Below, piece after piece: positions 7,017 through 17,410 of a stretch of 37,637 bases of DNA. The DNA lies in NCBI GenBank assembly GCA_026706565.1, contig JAPOYM010000049.1:1-37637 (forward strand), in the 5' to 3' direction. Each line of letters starts with the position of its first letter. Positions within the stretch are counted from its first letter, which is position 1. Under the pieces are notes generated by a model. It saw only the letters and a list, made by a program, of their open reading frames with translations. It was not told the origin of the DNA and did not search any database. This DNA is from a bacterium (GTDB lineage Bacteria > Actinomycetota > Acidimicrobiia > Acidimicrobiales > CATQHL01). A program made the position numbers and the translations under genes.

Positions 7017-7609
7017 GGACCGTCCACGCTAGCAGCCCTCCGGGCTGCGCCAACCGCCTCCGGGGCACCGTCACCCCGAGCCGCCCTGCGCCGCGGCCGC
7101 GGGCGCGCCGGGCGGTAGCGGGCCGACTCCTCCTCCACGAGCATGATCCGCAGACCTCCCACGAGCTCGCTGATGAGGTTGAACAGGATCGCCGCCATCA
7201 CGTTGAACACCGTGGCGAGGAACGCCATCACCAGGCTCGCCACCGCATAGACCCGGAAGATCTGTCCGGGGTCGAAGGCGAAGCTGTCGAGTCCGAAGAT
7301 CTGCGTCACGAACGCCTCGATCCGGTCGATCAGGCCGGTCGAGTCGACGGCGTTCCACAGGATCAACGCCGCCAGCAGCAGCACCGCCCAGAGGCACAGG
7401 TACAAGATCATGGACAGCTTCAGCACCGACCAGAGCTCCACGCGCCGCACGATCCGGCGCACGCTGCGGATCTGCAGCCGGCGGCGGCGGCGGTGCTCGG
7501 CCCGAGTCCAGAGGTCCCCGGCCGCCTCCGGCCCCGCCGCGGCCGCTGACGCGCCCGGCGGGGGGCCCGGCCGCGGCCCGTTCGCTACTGCCGATGGGTC
7601 GCCGGACAC
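7007..7609 (-). CDS. DUF3566 transmembrane protein
   Basis: This is the small membrane protein usually found after gyrA in actinobacteria. The segment R-R-V-E-L-W-S-V-L-K-L-S begins the conserved domain, followed by a transmembrane helix (L-Y-L-C-L-W-A-V-L-L-L-A-A-L-I-L-W). A soluble loop with F-G-L-D-S-F-A-F-D comes next, and then a second helix that ends in E-L-V-G-G-L. The N-terminal tail is Ala/Pro-rich and the C-terminal tail Arg-rich. I start it at GTG 7609, because TACACT (7617-7622) is seven bases upstream; a GTG at 7648 is in the same frame. The stop codon TAG lies inside the 5' end of tRNA-Ile. The family has no settled function. Confidence 0.85.
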   Translation of the reverse strand: MSGDPSAVANGPRPGPPPGASAAAAGPEAAGDLWTRAEHRRRRRLQIRSVRRIVRRVELWSVLKLSMILYLCLWAVLLLAALILWNAVDSTGLIDRIEAFVTQIFGLDSFAFDPGQIFRVYAVASLVMAFLATVFNVMAAILFNLISELVGGLRIMLVEEESARYRPARPRPRRRAARGDGAPEAVGAARRAASVDGPGL

Positions 7610-8148
7610 AGGACGAAGTGTAAGGGACGCCCGTCGCCCGCTCGGCACAGGCCCGTCCGGTGGCTCAATGCGGCCAGTCGAGCCGCCACATGGCGCGGCG
7701 CCTCGATGCCCTCGGCGCCCCGCGGCCCCAGGAGCCGCACTTCGGCCGCCGCGTCGGGACCCAGGACGTCGCTGAGCCGGTCGAGCGCCGCCGCCAAGGC
7801 CGGGGTGGCCTCAGCAGCGGGAACGGCCGCCGCAGCGACCGCCCGCTCGCCGCCGAGGGCGACCTCGACGCGTACCGACCCGCCGGCCGCTGCGAAACTC
7901 CCCAGCACGGCGCCGTTCGCCGCGGCGATGTCTGCGGCAGCACCCTGGCCGCCGAGCGCGCCAGCGAGCGCAGCCGCGTCGGCCGCGGTCTGCGCCCCGG
8001 CCATTGTGTGGGCTCGCCCGACCAAGTGGGCCAGCACGAGCGCCGCCACCGCGCCCCCGAGGACGCCCAGCACCATCAAGGGGGCGGCCTGCCCCCCGTC
8101 GGCACCCGCACAGAGCGCCCGCCGGAACCGCCGCGAGGGGGGACTCAG
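7585..8148 (-). CDS. TadE/TadG-like membrane-anchored protein with likely CTG start
   Basis: The protein has a basic N-terminus (R-R-F-R-R), the G-Q-A-A-P-L motif common before the single helix of TadE/TadG-type proteins, a transmembrane helix (M-V-L-G-V-L-G-G-A-V-A-A-L-V-L), and the T-A-A-D-A-A-A-L-A-G-A motif that follows it. The rest is Ala-rich with no other recognised domain. The first ordinary in-frame start is TTG at 8079, but it would remove the basic and G-Q-A-A-P-L part. No ATG, GTG or TTG lies further upstream in the stretch I checked, inside the 3' part of gyrA. CTG at 8148-8146, overlapping the gyrA stop as CTGA, restores the family N-terminus. The 3' end overlaps the start of DUF3566 by 25 bases. 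Function unknown; a Tad pilus cluster is not nearby. Confidence 0.65.
   Translation of the reverse strand: MSPPSRRFRRALCAGADGGQAAPLMVLGVLGGAVAALVLAHLVGRAHTMAGAQTAADAAALAGALGGQGAAADIAAANGAVLGSFAAAGGSVRVEVALGGERAVAAAAVPAAEATPALAAALDRLSDVLGPDAAAEVRLLGPRGAEGIEAPRHVAARLAALSHRTGLCRAGDGRPLHFVLCPATHRQ
7617..7622 (-). promoter_or_regulatory. Leaderless-type -10 box (TACACT) for the DUF3566 gene
   Basis: Minus-strand TACACT lies seven bases before GTG 7609, inside the 3' end of the TadG-like gene. It argues for an internal promoter and for the shorter DUF3566 protein. Confidence 0.45.
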
Positions 8149-10640
8149 AGCTCTTCGCGGGGAACCAACGTGACCGCGCCGACCTTGCGGTCGCCGTCGA
8201 TCTGCATGACCTTGACACCGGTGGCGCCCCTGCTCTGCGTGGACACGTCCGCCACCGGCAGGCGAATGACGACGCCGTCACTCGCCACCACCATTACTTC
8301 GTCGCTCACCGAGACGCCGAGCGCTGCCACCACCTCGCCCTTGCGCTCCACGAGCTTCACGGCCCGCACGCCCTGCCCGCCGCGGTGAACCGGCCTGAAG
8401 GCACCAAAGTCCGTCCGCTTGCCGAATCCCTCGTCAGTCACAATTAGCAAATGCTGCTCGGGCAGCTCGCGCACCATTGCAACGACCTCGTCACCTTGGC
8501 GCAGCTTCATGCCCCGCACGCCCATGCTCTCCCTGCCTGTGGGGCGCACCTCGTCCTTGTCGGACCTGAAGCGCAGCAGATTGCCGCGCCGAGTCACAAG
8601 GCAGACCTTGTCGCCCTCGCCGAAGGGCAGCACCTGCACTAGCTCGTCGCCGTCGACCAGCCGGATCGCAATCAGTCCCCGGTAGCGGCTCTGGTACTTG
8701 GAGAACTTCGTCTTCTTCACCCGGCCGCGGCGGGTGGCGAACATCAGGTACGGGTTGGTCTCGTAGTCGCGGGTGTCGATGACCGCCGCCACCCGCTCGC
8801 CCTCGGCCAGCTGCAGCAGGTTCACGACAGCGGTGCCGCGCGCCGAGCGGCCGGCCATGGGGACCTCGTGTACCCGCAGCCGGTACACACGGCCCCGGTT
8901 GGTGAAGAACAGCAGGTAGGCGTGCGCCGAGGTGTGGATGACCGCGCTGATGTAGTCGCCCTCCTTCAGCTTGGCGCCCGCCACTCCCCGACCGCCGCGG
9001 CCCTGGGTGCGGAAGGCGTCGGCGGAGGTGGTCTTGACGTACCCGCCGCCGGTCATGATGAACACCAGGTCCTCGTCGTCGATGAGATCCTCGATGTCGA
9101 ACTCGCCCGGGTCGATGGCCAGCTCGGTGCGGCGGCCGTCCACGAACCCCTCGCGCACCTCGGACAGCTCCCCCCGGATGACCCCGCGCAGCCGCGCCTC
9201 GTCCGCCAGGATCGCCTCGAGTTCGGCGATGGTGGCGCGCAGCTCCTCCAACTCCGCCGCCAGCTCGCTGCGCCCCAAGCGGGTGAGCCGCCCCAGCGGC
9301 GTGTCCAGGATGTGGTTGGCCTGCACCTCGGAGAAGTCGAAGGGGTCGGCCATGAGGCCGCGGCGCGCCTCGGGCCGGTCGGCCGAGGCGCGGATCAGCG
9401 CGATCACCTCGTCCAGCATGTCCACTGCCCGCAGCAGGCCCTCCACCACGTGCGCCCGCTCCTCGGCGCGGTCCAGCCGGTACTGCGAGCGCCGCCGCAC
9501 GACGGTGACCTGGTGCGCCACATAGGCCTGCAGCAGCTCGGCGAGGCTCAAGGTGCGCGGCACCCCGTCGAGGAGCGCCACCATGTTCACCGAGAACGAC
9601 ACCTGCAGCGGCGTGTGCTTGTAGAGGTTGTTGAGGATGACCAGCGCCGGGGCGTCGCGGGTCAGCTCGAAGACGAGGCGGGTGCGCCCCTTGGCCGACT
9701 CGTTGCGGATGTCCCTGATGCCGGTGAGGACCTTGGTCTCCACCAAGTGGGCGGCGCGGCGCTCGATGGCCTCCACGCTGACCTGGTACGGGATCTCGCT
9801 GACCACGATGCGGGTGCTGCGGCCCTCGGTCACGATCTCGGCCTGGCCGCGCAGGCGCAGCGTGCCGCGCCCGGTGCGGTAGGCCTCCTCGATCCCGGCT
9901 CGGCCGAGGATCTGCCCCCCGGTGGGGAAGTCCGGGCCGCGCACGAACGCCATCAGATCCTCGGGGCCGGCGCCGGGGTTCTCCAGCAGATGCAGCACGG
10001 CGTCGGCTGCCTCGCCCAAGTTGTGCGGCGGGATGTTGGTCGCCATCCCCACGGCGATCCCCTGGCTGCCGTTGACGAGCAGGTTGGGGAACCGCGCCGG
10101 CAGCACCTCGGGCTCGCGGTGGCGTCCGTCGAAGTTGCCGACGAAGTCCACCGTCTCCTCGTCGATGCCGGCCAGCATGGCGGCGCTGAGCTCGGTGAGG
10201 CGGCACTCGGTGTACCGGTAGGCGGCGGGCGGGTCGGCGGGCGAGCCGAAGTTGCCGTGCGGGTCCACCAGCAGGTGGCGCAGGCTGAAGTCCTGGCCCA
10301 TGCGGACTAGGGCGTCGTACACCGCGGTGTCGCCGTGGGGGTGGTAGCGGGCGATCACGTCGCCGACCACGGTGGCGCACTTCACATGGCCCCTGTCGTG
10401 GCGGTGCCCGTTGGAGGCCATCGACCACAGGATGCGGCGGTGGACCGGCTTGAGGCCGTCACGCACGTCGGGCAGGGCGCGGGCCACGATGACCGACATG
10501 GCGTAGTCCAGGAAGGACTGCTCCATCTCGGTCTGGATCTCGATGGTGTCGACCGCCTCGGCGGCGCCGTCGCGCCCTGCGGCGCCCTCGAAGGCCCCGC
10601 CAGCGCCCTCGAAGGATTCCTCGGGCGGTTCGCTGCTCAC
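8145..10640 (-). CDS. gyrA: DNA gyrase subunit A
   Basis: GyrA is the cleaving and rejoining subunit of the type II topoisomerase that introduces negative supercoils. The 831-residue protein has the breakage-reunion domain with [18 protein letters not shown] and the catalytic tyrosine in Y-R-Y-T-E. Its C-terminal beta-pinwheel contains the GyrA box Q-G-R-G-G-R-G, which separates it from ParC. In the quinolone region, [10 protein letters not shown] has Thr where E. coli has Ser83. The first 35 or so residues are a Glu/Gly/Ala-rich extension. The GTG start at 10640 lies five bases after the gyrB stop, so gyrB and gyrA are one operon. No intein is present. Confidence 0.97.
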   Translation of the reverse strand: MSSEPPEESFEGAGGAFEGAAGRDGAAEAVDTIEIQTEMEQSFLDYAMSVIVARALPDVRDGLKPVHRRILWSMASNGHRHDRGHVKCATVVGDVIARYHPHGDTAVYDALVRMGQDFSLRHLLVDPHGNFGSPADPPAAYRYTECRLTELSAAMLAGIDEETVDFVGNFDGRHREPEVLPARFPNLLVNGSQGIAVGMATNIPPHNLGEAADAVLHLLENPGAGPEDLMAFVRGPDFPTGGQILGRAGIEEAYRTGRGTLRLRGQAEIVTEGRSTRIVVSEIPYQVSVEAIERRAAHLVETKVLTGIRDIRNESAKGRTRLVFELTRDAPALVILNNLYKHTPLQVSFSVNMVALLDGVPRTLSLAELLQAYVAHQVTVVRRRSQYRLDRAEERAHVVEGLLRAVDMLDEVIALIRASADRPEARRGLMADPFDFSEVQANHILDTPLGRLTRLGRSELAAELEELRATIAELEAILADEARLRGVIRGELSEVREGFVDGRRTELAIDPGEFDIEDLIDDEDLVFIMTGGGYVKTTSADAFRTQGRGGRGVAGAKLKEGDYISAVIHTSAHAYLLFFTNRGRVYRLRVHEVPMAGRSARGTAVVNLLQLAEGERVAAVIDTRDYETNPYLMFATRRGRVKKTKFSKYQSRYRGLIAIRLVDGDELVQVLPFGEGDKVCLVTRRGNLLRFRSDKDEVRPTGRESMGVRGMKLRQGDEVVAMVRELPEQHLLIVTDEGFGKRTDFGAFRPVHRGGQGVRAVKLVERKGEVVAALGVSVSDEVMVVASDGVVIRLPVADVSTQSRGATGVKVMQIDGDRKVGAVTLVPREEL

Positions 10641-10645
10641 GTCGC

Positions 10646-12751
<2,106 letters not shown>

Positions 12752-12759
12752 CTAACTTG

Positions 12760-12765
12760 ATTCTA
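12760..12765 (-). promoter_or_regulatory. Putative -10 box (TAGAAT) for gyrBA
   Basis: Minus-strand TAGAAT overlaps the dciA stop codon and would give gyrB a leader of about 120 bases. This would let gyrBA be controlled separately from dnaN-recF-dciA. Confidence 0.4.
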
Positions 12766-13086
12766 CCGCCTCCGCGGGCGTTCCCGGTTCGGTCTGCGGA
12801 CGACGCGCGCCCGCACCGACCGCACCCTGCCCTCGCCCAAGGCGGCAGCCAGTCGCTCCAGCAGGGCGCCCTCGCCCAAGCGAAGCTGCGCCGCCCGCGC
12901 CGGGTCGTCCACCTCCACGAGGAGGCGCCGGTTCACGATGCGCACAGGCCGCGAATGTTCGGCCAGGCCCTCCCCCGCCAAGCGCGGCCAGCGCTCGATG
13001 AGTGCGGCCAGAACGTCCGCCGGCGGCGCCCCCAGGCTGCCGAGCAGACGGTTCAGGCCGTCGGCCACATGGCGCGGGCCGCTCAT
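12763..13086 (-). CDS. dciA: DciA/DUF721 helicase-loader protein
   Basis: DciA-type proteins recruit or load the replicative helicase DnaB in bacteria that lack DnaC or DnaI, which includes actinobacteria. The 107-residue protein has the family pattern in order: L-N-R-L-L-G-S-L near the N-terminus, I-E-R-W-P-R-L-A-G-E, E-H-S-R-P-V-R-I-V-N-R-R-L-L-V-E-V-D, and a basic C-terminal tail. The ATG at 13086 overlaps the recF stop as ATGA, indicating translational coupling. The position between recF and gyrB matches the mycobacterial order. Confidence 0.85.
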   Translation of the reverse strand: MSGPRHVADGLNRLLGSLGAPPADVLAALIERWPRLAGEGLAEHSRPVRIVNRRLLVEVDDPARAAQLRLGEGALLERLAAALGEGRVRSVRARVVRRPNRERPRRR

Positions 13087-14159
13087 GTCCCCGCCGCCGG
13101 GAGTTCCGAGACCGATACGACGAGCGCGGGGCGGGCCGCTGGCGGAATGTCTCCGGCGGTCGCCAGCACGGTCTGGCCCGCCGGCAGCAGCTCCAGCAGC
13201 CGCTCGGTACGTGCCGCGTCGAGCTCGGAGAACACGTCGTCGAGCAGCAGGAGCGGCTCGCCGGCAGCGCTCAGGGCCTCGTGCAGCGCTAGACGGTACG
13301 CGAGCGCCAGGGAGCGCTGATTGCCCTGGGAGGCGTGGGTGCGAGCAGCCAGTGGGCCCACACGCCACTCGATGTCGTCGCGGTGGGGGCCGACGGTGGT
13401 GACGCCGCGGCGAAGGTCCTCCTCACGGGACTCAGCGAGCGCCGCCGCGAGGCCGCGCTCCAGCCAGCGGGGCTCATACGACATCTCCACCGGAGCAGCG
13501 GCCGCACCGGTGAGCCGCCCGAAGAAGCGCTCCATGCGGGGCTGCAGCTCCCCGATCACCCAGCGACGGTGCCCGGCCCATGCGTCGGCAGCCTCGCCCA
13601 GCCGGTCGTCCCAGACATCCAGAGAGCGCCGGGTGGCGTCGTCGGCCTTCGCCGCCCCGGCCTGGCGCAGGAGCGCGTTGCGCTGGCGCAGACACGTCGT
13701 CAGCCGGCGCCGCTGCTCGCCGACGCGGGGGCGCAGCGTCACTACCGCGTCGTCGACGGCGTCGCGGCGCGCGGCCGGGGGGCCCTTCACGATCATCAGA
13801 TCGTCCGGTTGGAACACCAGCACCGGGAGCTTCTCGCAGAGGTCGGCGGCCCGGTGCAACGGCTGCCGATTCACCTGCACGCGGGCGCGGCCAGCAACCG
13901 GAACGCTGGCCTCCACGAGGAGTCGCCGCCCGCCGGTGGAGAACTCACCGCGGATGATCGCCGCCGGCGCGCCGGCGCGCACGAGGTCGGCGGCGGCGGC
14001 GCCCCGGAACGACGACAGCGACGCCAGATATCCCACCGCCTCGAGCAGCGAGGTCTTGCCCGCGCCGTTGGGCCCACGGACAACGGTGAGGCCCTCTGCG
14101 GGACGGAACTCGATGCTCTCGTGGAGACGGAAGTCGCTGGCCTGCAACCAGTGAAGCAG
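13083..14159 (-). CDS. recF: DNA replication and repair protein RecF, likely CTG start
   Basis: RecF is an ABC-type ATPase that helps load RecA at single-strand gaps. Visible are Walker A G-P-N-G-A-G-K-T-S, the signature S-Q-G-N-Q-R-S-L-A-L-A, and Walker B L-L-L-L-D-D-V-F-S-E-L-D. The only ordinary in-frame start near the N-terminus is TTG at 14147, which lies about 17 bases from the GAGGAG ribosome site and removes part of the family's first strand. CTG at 14159 lies five bases after GAGGAG and gives L-L-H-W-L-Q-A-S-D-F-R, which fits RecF N-termini. The gene begins 10 bases after the dnaN stop and overlaps dciA by four bases. At 358 residues it has the normal length. Confidence 0.93.
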   Translation of the reverse strand: MLHWLQASDFRLHESIEFRPAEGLTVVRGPNGAGKTSLLEAVGYLASLSSFRGAAAADLVRAGAPAAIIRGEFSTGGRRLLVEASVPVAGRARVQVNRQPLHRAADLCEKLPVLVFQPDDLMIVKGPPAARRDAVDDAVVTLRPRVGEQRRRLTTCLRQRNALLRQAGAAKADDATRRSLDVWDDRLGEAADAWAGHRRWVIGELQPRMERFFGRLTGAAAAPVEMSYEPRWLERGLAAALAESREEDLRRGVTTVGPHRDDIEWRVGPLAARTHASQGNQRSLALAYRLALHEALSAAGEPLLLLDDVFSELDAARTERLLELLPAGQTVLATAGDIPPAARPALVVSVSELPAAGT

Positions 14160-14168
14160 CGCCGCTCC

Positions 14169-15263
14169 TCAGGTCACGCGCAGCGGCATCAGGACGTACA
14201 GGAAGTCGTCGGTGTCCGAAGACTGCAACAGGGCCGGCTTGAGGCTGTCGGCGGTCAGCAGCACGATCTCGTCCGATTCCAGCACCTCGACTCCGTCGTG
14301 GAGGTACTCGGCATTGAAAGCAATGAGCAGCTCTTCCCCGTCGTAGGAGGCGTTCACCTCCTCGGTGGCGTCGCCCACGTCCTGCGCCGTGGCCGACAGC
14401 GTGAGGCTGTCCGCCTGCATACGCACGCGCATCGACCGCTGCGCGGGCACCAGCAGGCGCACCCGCCGGATGGCGTCGAGCAGCAGCTTGCGGTCAGTCA
14501 CGAGCCTGTTGGGGTGCGAGGTGGGGATGAGGCCTTCGTAGCTGGGAAAGTCCCCGTTGATGAGGCGGGCTGAGAGCCGCACGTCGCCCACCTCGAAGAG
14601 CACGGTCCGATCATCGAGTTGCACCCCCACCCGGACGTCGCCTGCCACGAGGCGCGTCATCTCGTCGAGAGCACGCGAGGGCACGAGGACGCCCTTGTCA
14701 TCGACCGCCATCTCCACGCTCGGGAGATCGCGCTGCGCCAAGCGGTACGAGTCGGTCGCCACGAGACGCAGACCGTCGCCGCGGGACATCACTAGCACGC
14801 CGGTCAGGACCGGGCGCGACTCGTCACCGCTGGCCGCCGGCACCACTTGCCGCAGCCCGCTCACCAACGACGGCCCGTCCACGGTCACGGTGGCCTCGCC
14901 CAGCAGGGGAATCGTCGGGAAGTCCCCCGCCGGCATCGTCCGCAGCGAGAACTCCGAACGGCCCGCCCGGACCTTCAGCGCCTGCTCGTCGAGTTCCACG
15001 TCCACCGCGCCGAGGTCCAGGGAGCGGATCACGTCGGTCAGCAGGCGCGCCCCCACGAGCGCGGTGCCGTTCTCGCTCCCGCTGACAGTCACACGGGCCG
15101 CGATGGTCAAGTCCACGTCGCTGCCGGTCACGGCGAGGCTGTCGCCGCTGAGCTCCAGCAGGACGCCGGACAGCCCCGCCACCGGAGCCGCCTTCGCCGT
15201 GACTGCCCGCCCTGCTCTGCTGAGCGCGCTGATGAGGGTGTCCCGTTCGCATTTGAACTTCAC
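14169..15263 (-). CDS. dnaN: DNA polymerase III beta subunit (sliding clamp)
   Basis: DnaN forms the ring that tethers DNA polymerase III and other clamp-binding proteins to DNA. The 364-residue protein has the three repeated clamp folds with no clear insertion. Family landmarks are M-K-F-K-C-E-R-D near the start, D-F-P-T-I-P in domain 1, A-T-D-S-Y-R-L-A in domain 2, and Y-V-L-M-P-L-R-V-T at the C-terminus, matching the usual V-M-P-M-R ending. The start is GTG 15263 with GAAGGGCGG upstream. It is followed closely by recF. Confidence 0.97.
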   Translation of the reverse strand: MKFKCERDTLISALSRAGRAVTAKAAPVAGLSGVLLELSGDSLAVTGSDVDLTIAARVTVSGSENGTALVGARLLTDVIRSLDLGAVDVELDEQALKVRAGRSEFSLRTMPAGDFPTIPLLGEATVTVDGPSLVSGLRQVVPAASGDESRPVLTGVLVMSRGDGLRLVATDSYRLAQRDLPSVEMAVDDKGVLVPSRALDEMTRLVAGDVRVGVQLDDRTVLFEVGDVRLSARLINGDFPSYEGLIPTSHPNRLVTDRKLLLDAIRRVRLLVPAQRSMRVRMQADSLTLSATAQDVGDATEEVNASYDGEELLIAFNAEYLHDGVEVLESDEIVLLTADSLKPALLQSSDTDDFLYVLMPLRVT

Positions 15264-15495
15264 AGGTTCCGCCCTTCGTTGATGAACTCGTGTTTATAGG
15301 TTTGTAGTGGTAGTAGCAGTGGGGATTGTGTATTTCTACCCGATTGGGCCGGTCACCGGCGTGCGGTGGTGTGGACGGAGGGGCCGGTCTTCCCGAGGCC
15401 CGCTGGAGGCCGCCGGGAGCGCTGGCGAGGGGGCGGGGAATCCTCGGGGCCTGTCGGCTGGTTTTGCACAGGATTCCCCAACCCGGCTGAGTTCC
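15264..15495. other. dnaA-dnaN intergenic region, possible second origin element
   Basis: These 232 bases hold no gene I can support. The part near dnaN (about 15288-15340) is AT-richer than anything around it. TGTGGACGG at 15370-15378 matches the DnaA box at seven of nine positions. In mycobacteria oriC is in this interval, so it may contribute to the origin here, but strong DnaA boxes are not visible. Confidence 0.4.
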
Positions 15496-16920
15496 TCAGG
15501 CGGCGGTAACGAGGTTACTGCGAAGCATACGGATTAGTTGCGTTACTTGTTCATATACTTGCTGTCTTTCAGACATCAGCTCTTTGATCTTGTTTACCGC
15601 ATGAATGACTGTTGTGTGGTCGCGGTCGCCGAATTCGGTGGCGATCGCGGGGAAGCTGAGGTCTGTGAGGTCGCGCATGACATACATCGCGATGTGTCTG
15701 GCCGTGACGAGCTGGCGCCGCCGGCTGGTGCCGATGATGTCGTCCACGGAGATGCCGAACATCGTCGAGCAGGCGGTCAGGATGTGCGTCGGCGTCACGA
15801 TGTGCTGCTTCTGCGGCGTGAACAGGTCGCGCAGGAGGTCCTGGGCGGTGGGTATCGAGATCACCTGCCTGTTGAGCGTCGCGAACGCGCAGACCCGGGT
15901 GAGCGCCCCCTCGAGTTCGCGGATGTTGTTGGTCACGCGCTCTGCGATGAACTCGAGCACCTTGTTGGAGAGCAGTTGGCGGCACTCCGCGGGCACGCGG
16001 TGGTCAAGGATGGCCAGCCGGGTCTCGATGTTGGGGGGCTGGATGTCGGTGATGAGGCCCATCTTGAAGCGGCTCCGCAGGCGGTCCTCGAGGGTGGGGA
16101 TCGAGTCCGGCGGCCGGTCGCAGGTGATGACCAGCAGGCTCTGGGTCTCGTAGAGCGTGTTGAACGTATGGAAGAACTCCTCCTGCAGGCCCTCCTTGCC
16201 GGCGAAGAACTGCGCGTCGTCCACGAGCAGCACGTCGAGGCGTCGGTAGTAGTCCTTGAAGGCGGGAAGTTGATTCGACCGGATGGCGTAGACGAAGCGG
16301 TTCAGGAACGTCTCCGTCGAGACGAGCCTCACCAGCGAGGCGGGGTAGTGCCGGTTGACGAAGTGCGCGATGGCGTGGAGCAGGTGCGTCTTCCCGAGCC
16401 CGGCGCCGCCGTAGATGAACAGCGGGTTGTAGACGCGCCCGGGCTGTTCGGCGACCTGCAGGGCCGCCGCGTGGGCGAAGCTGTTGGAGGGGCCGCAGAC
16501 GAACTCCTCGAAGGTGTAGCGGGGGTTGAGCGGCTCGTCCACGAACAGGCCCTCGCCGGCGCCGAGCGGCGCCGCCCCGCGTCCGTCGTCGAGCGGGCCG
16601 CCGGTGGGCACCTCGGCCGCGGCGGGCAGCAGCAGTTCCTCCGCGGACCGCAGGTCGCCGTCCTCGAGCGCGATGGAGTCCACGTCGATGAGCAGCCGCA
16701 GCGGCTGCCCTGTGATCTCGGTGAGGACGTCCTCGATCAGGTGGCGGTAGCGGCGCTCGATCTTGTCGCGGGCGATGCCGCTGGGGACGTGGATGCGCAG
16801 GCCGTCGCTGGCCAGCTCGTAGGGGCGGATGTCCCGGAACGTGGAGTGCCAGACGGCGTCGGAGACATGGTTCTGGATGGTTGTCGCACATGCGCTCCAC
16901 AGGTGCGCTGGATCATTCAC
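15496..16920 (-). CDS. dnaA: Chromosomal replication initiator DnaA
   Basis: DnaA binds oriC, melts it and starts replication. The 474-residue protein has the N-terminal interaction domain (about 1-75) and a short acidic/Gly linker (about 85-125). The AAA+ core follows, with Walker A G-G-A-G-L-G-K-T (171-178) and Walker B L-L-V-D-D-A-Q. The C-terminal DNA-binding domain carries the DnaA signature G-D-R-D-H-T-T-V-I-H-A-V. The start is GTG 16920. A TAGATT box at 17033-17038 suggests a leader of about 105 bases. Candidate DnaA-binding sequences lie between the promoter and the gene, which would fit autoregulation. Confidence 0.98.
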   Translation of the reverse strand: MNDPAHLWSACATTIQNHVSDAVWHSTFRDIRPYELASDGLRIHVPSGIARDKIERRYRHLIEDVLTEITGQPLRLLIDVDSIALEDGDLRSAEELLLPAAAEVPTGGPLDDGRGAAPLGAGEGLFVDEPLNPRYTFEEFVCGPSNSFAHAAALQVAEQPGRVYNPLFIYGGAGLGKTHLLHAIAHFVNRHYPASLVRLVSTETFLNRFVYAIRSNQLPAFKDYYRRLDVLLVDDAQFFAGKEGLQEEFFHTFNTLYETQSLLVITCDRPPDSIPTLEDRLRSRFKMGLITDIQPPNIETRLAILDHRVPAECRQLLSNKVLEFIAERVTNNIRELEGALTRVCAFATLNRQVISIPTAQDLLRDLFTPQKQHIVTPTHILTACSTMFGISVDDIIGTSRRRQLVTARHIAMYVMRDLTDLSFPAIATEFGDRDHTTVIHAVNKIKELMSERQQVYEQVTQLIRMLRSNLVTAA

Positions 16921-17032
16921 GATTGTGGCTCAGTTCTTGTGGATCGACCACCGTGCCGACTGCCAGGGCGTCAGCGCAGGGTGGTGGACTGCTCGGCTGT
17001 GCGACGGAGCTGCGGCGGCCGTCGTGGCGGGC

Positions 17033-17038
17033 AATCTA
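17033..17038 (-). promoter_or_regulatory. Putative -10 box (TAGATT) for dnaA
   Basis: Minus-strand TAGATT lies 113 bases upstream of the dnaA start. The DnaA-box-like sites at 16923 and 16937 would fall inside its leader. Confidence 0.35.
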
Positions 17039-17200
17039 GCCCCGCCGCTTTTCAGGTGTCGGCGTAAGAATATTGCGGCTAATTGCTTTCAGGATCTTCC
17101 AATGGTCGTTTGGGTATGTGAGTCTTCGCACCGGGACGCGTACTCGGGCGGTCGGCACTCGGACGCGCCGCGCGCGGCCGGCGTCCGCGGCAGCGGGTGC

Positions 17201-17248
17201 TGTGGCGGACGGTGTGGCCGATGTTGTGGCCGATGTTGTGGCGGATTC
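17201..17248 (+). repeat. Four 12-bp iterons (TGTGGCSGANNN) at the origin
   Basis: Four direct units start at 17201, 17213, 17225 and 17237. The first nine bases read TGTGGCGGA, TGTGGCCGA, TGTGGCCGA and TGTGGCGGA. The reverse complement, TCSGCCACA, matches the CCACA end of the DnaA box TTRTCCACA. The 12-base spacing is close to one helical turn, which would place bound proteins on about the same face. Confidence 0.7.
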
Positions 17249-17258
17249 TCTCTGGCCC

Positions 17259-17264
17259 TAGCGT
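17259..17264 (+). promoter_or_regulatory. Putative -10 box (TAGCGT) for the rpmH operon
   Basis: TAGCGT follows the iteron array by 10 bases. It would give a leader of about 135 bases containing a possible 19-codon leader frame ahead of rpmH. Confidence 0.35.
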
Positions 17265-17350
17265 GAAGCGGTCGGGTCGTGTCGCCTGTCGGACCGACCG
17301 AGCAGACGGGCCTCGTGGCACTAGTGCCCGGGGACCCGGCGCCTAGGACC

Positions 17351-17410
17351 ATGAACCGCAACTCGTACCAGCAATGGGGCGTGGTCCGGCGCGAGGAGGA
17401 ACGGGAGTGA
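17351..17410 (+). CDS. Possible 19-residue leader peptide coupled to rpmH
   Basis: ATG 17351 opens a 19-codon frame ([19 protein letters not shown]) whose TGA overlaps the rpmH start as GTGA. The frame runs through the rpmH ribosome site. The geometry fits translational coupling or a leader peptide, but the upstream AGGA lies too close to the ATG to be a good ribosome site, and the frame may be chance. Confidence 0.3.
   Translation: MNRNSYQQWGVVRREEERE

Larger units (their letters stand above)
16921..17350. other. Probable oriC region between dnaA and rpmH
   Basis: No gene can be supported in these 430 bases. Transcription diverges here: every replication gene to the left is on the minus strand and the rpmH-to-parB block to the right is on the plus strand, as expected at an origin. 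TTGTGGATC (16937-16945) is a DnaA-box-like site (core TGTGGAT), and another TTGTGG occurs at 16923. A local AT-rich stretch lies at about 17063-17105, and a four-unit TGTGGC repeat at 17201-17248. These features together suggest the unwinding and DnaA-binding parts of oriC, though no box matches the nine-base consensus exactly. Confidence 0.6.

Noticed and set aside
8868-10310. 480-codon plus-strand frame opposite gyrA
   Set aside because: Its codon composition mirrors the reverse of gyrA and it contains no motif; gyrA is unambiguous on the other strand.
15538-17067. 509-codon plus-strand frame across dnaA and the origin
   Set aside because: It is antisense to dnaA along most of its length with no recognisable family.
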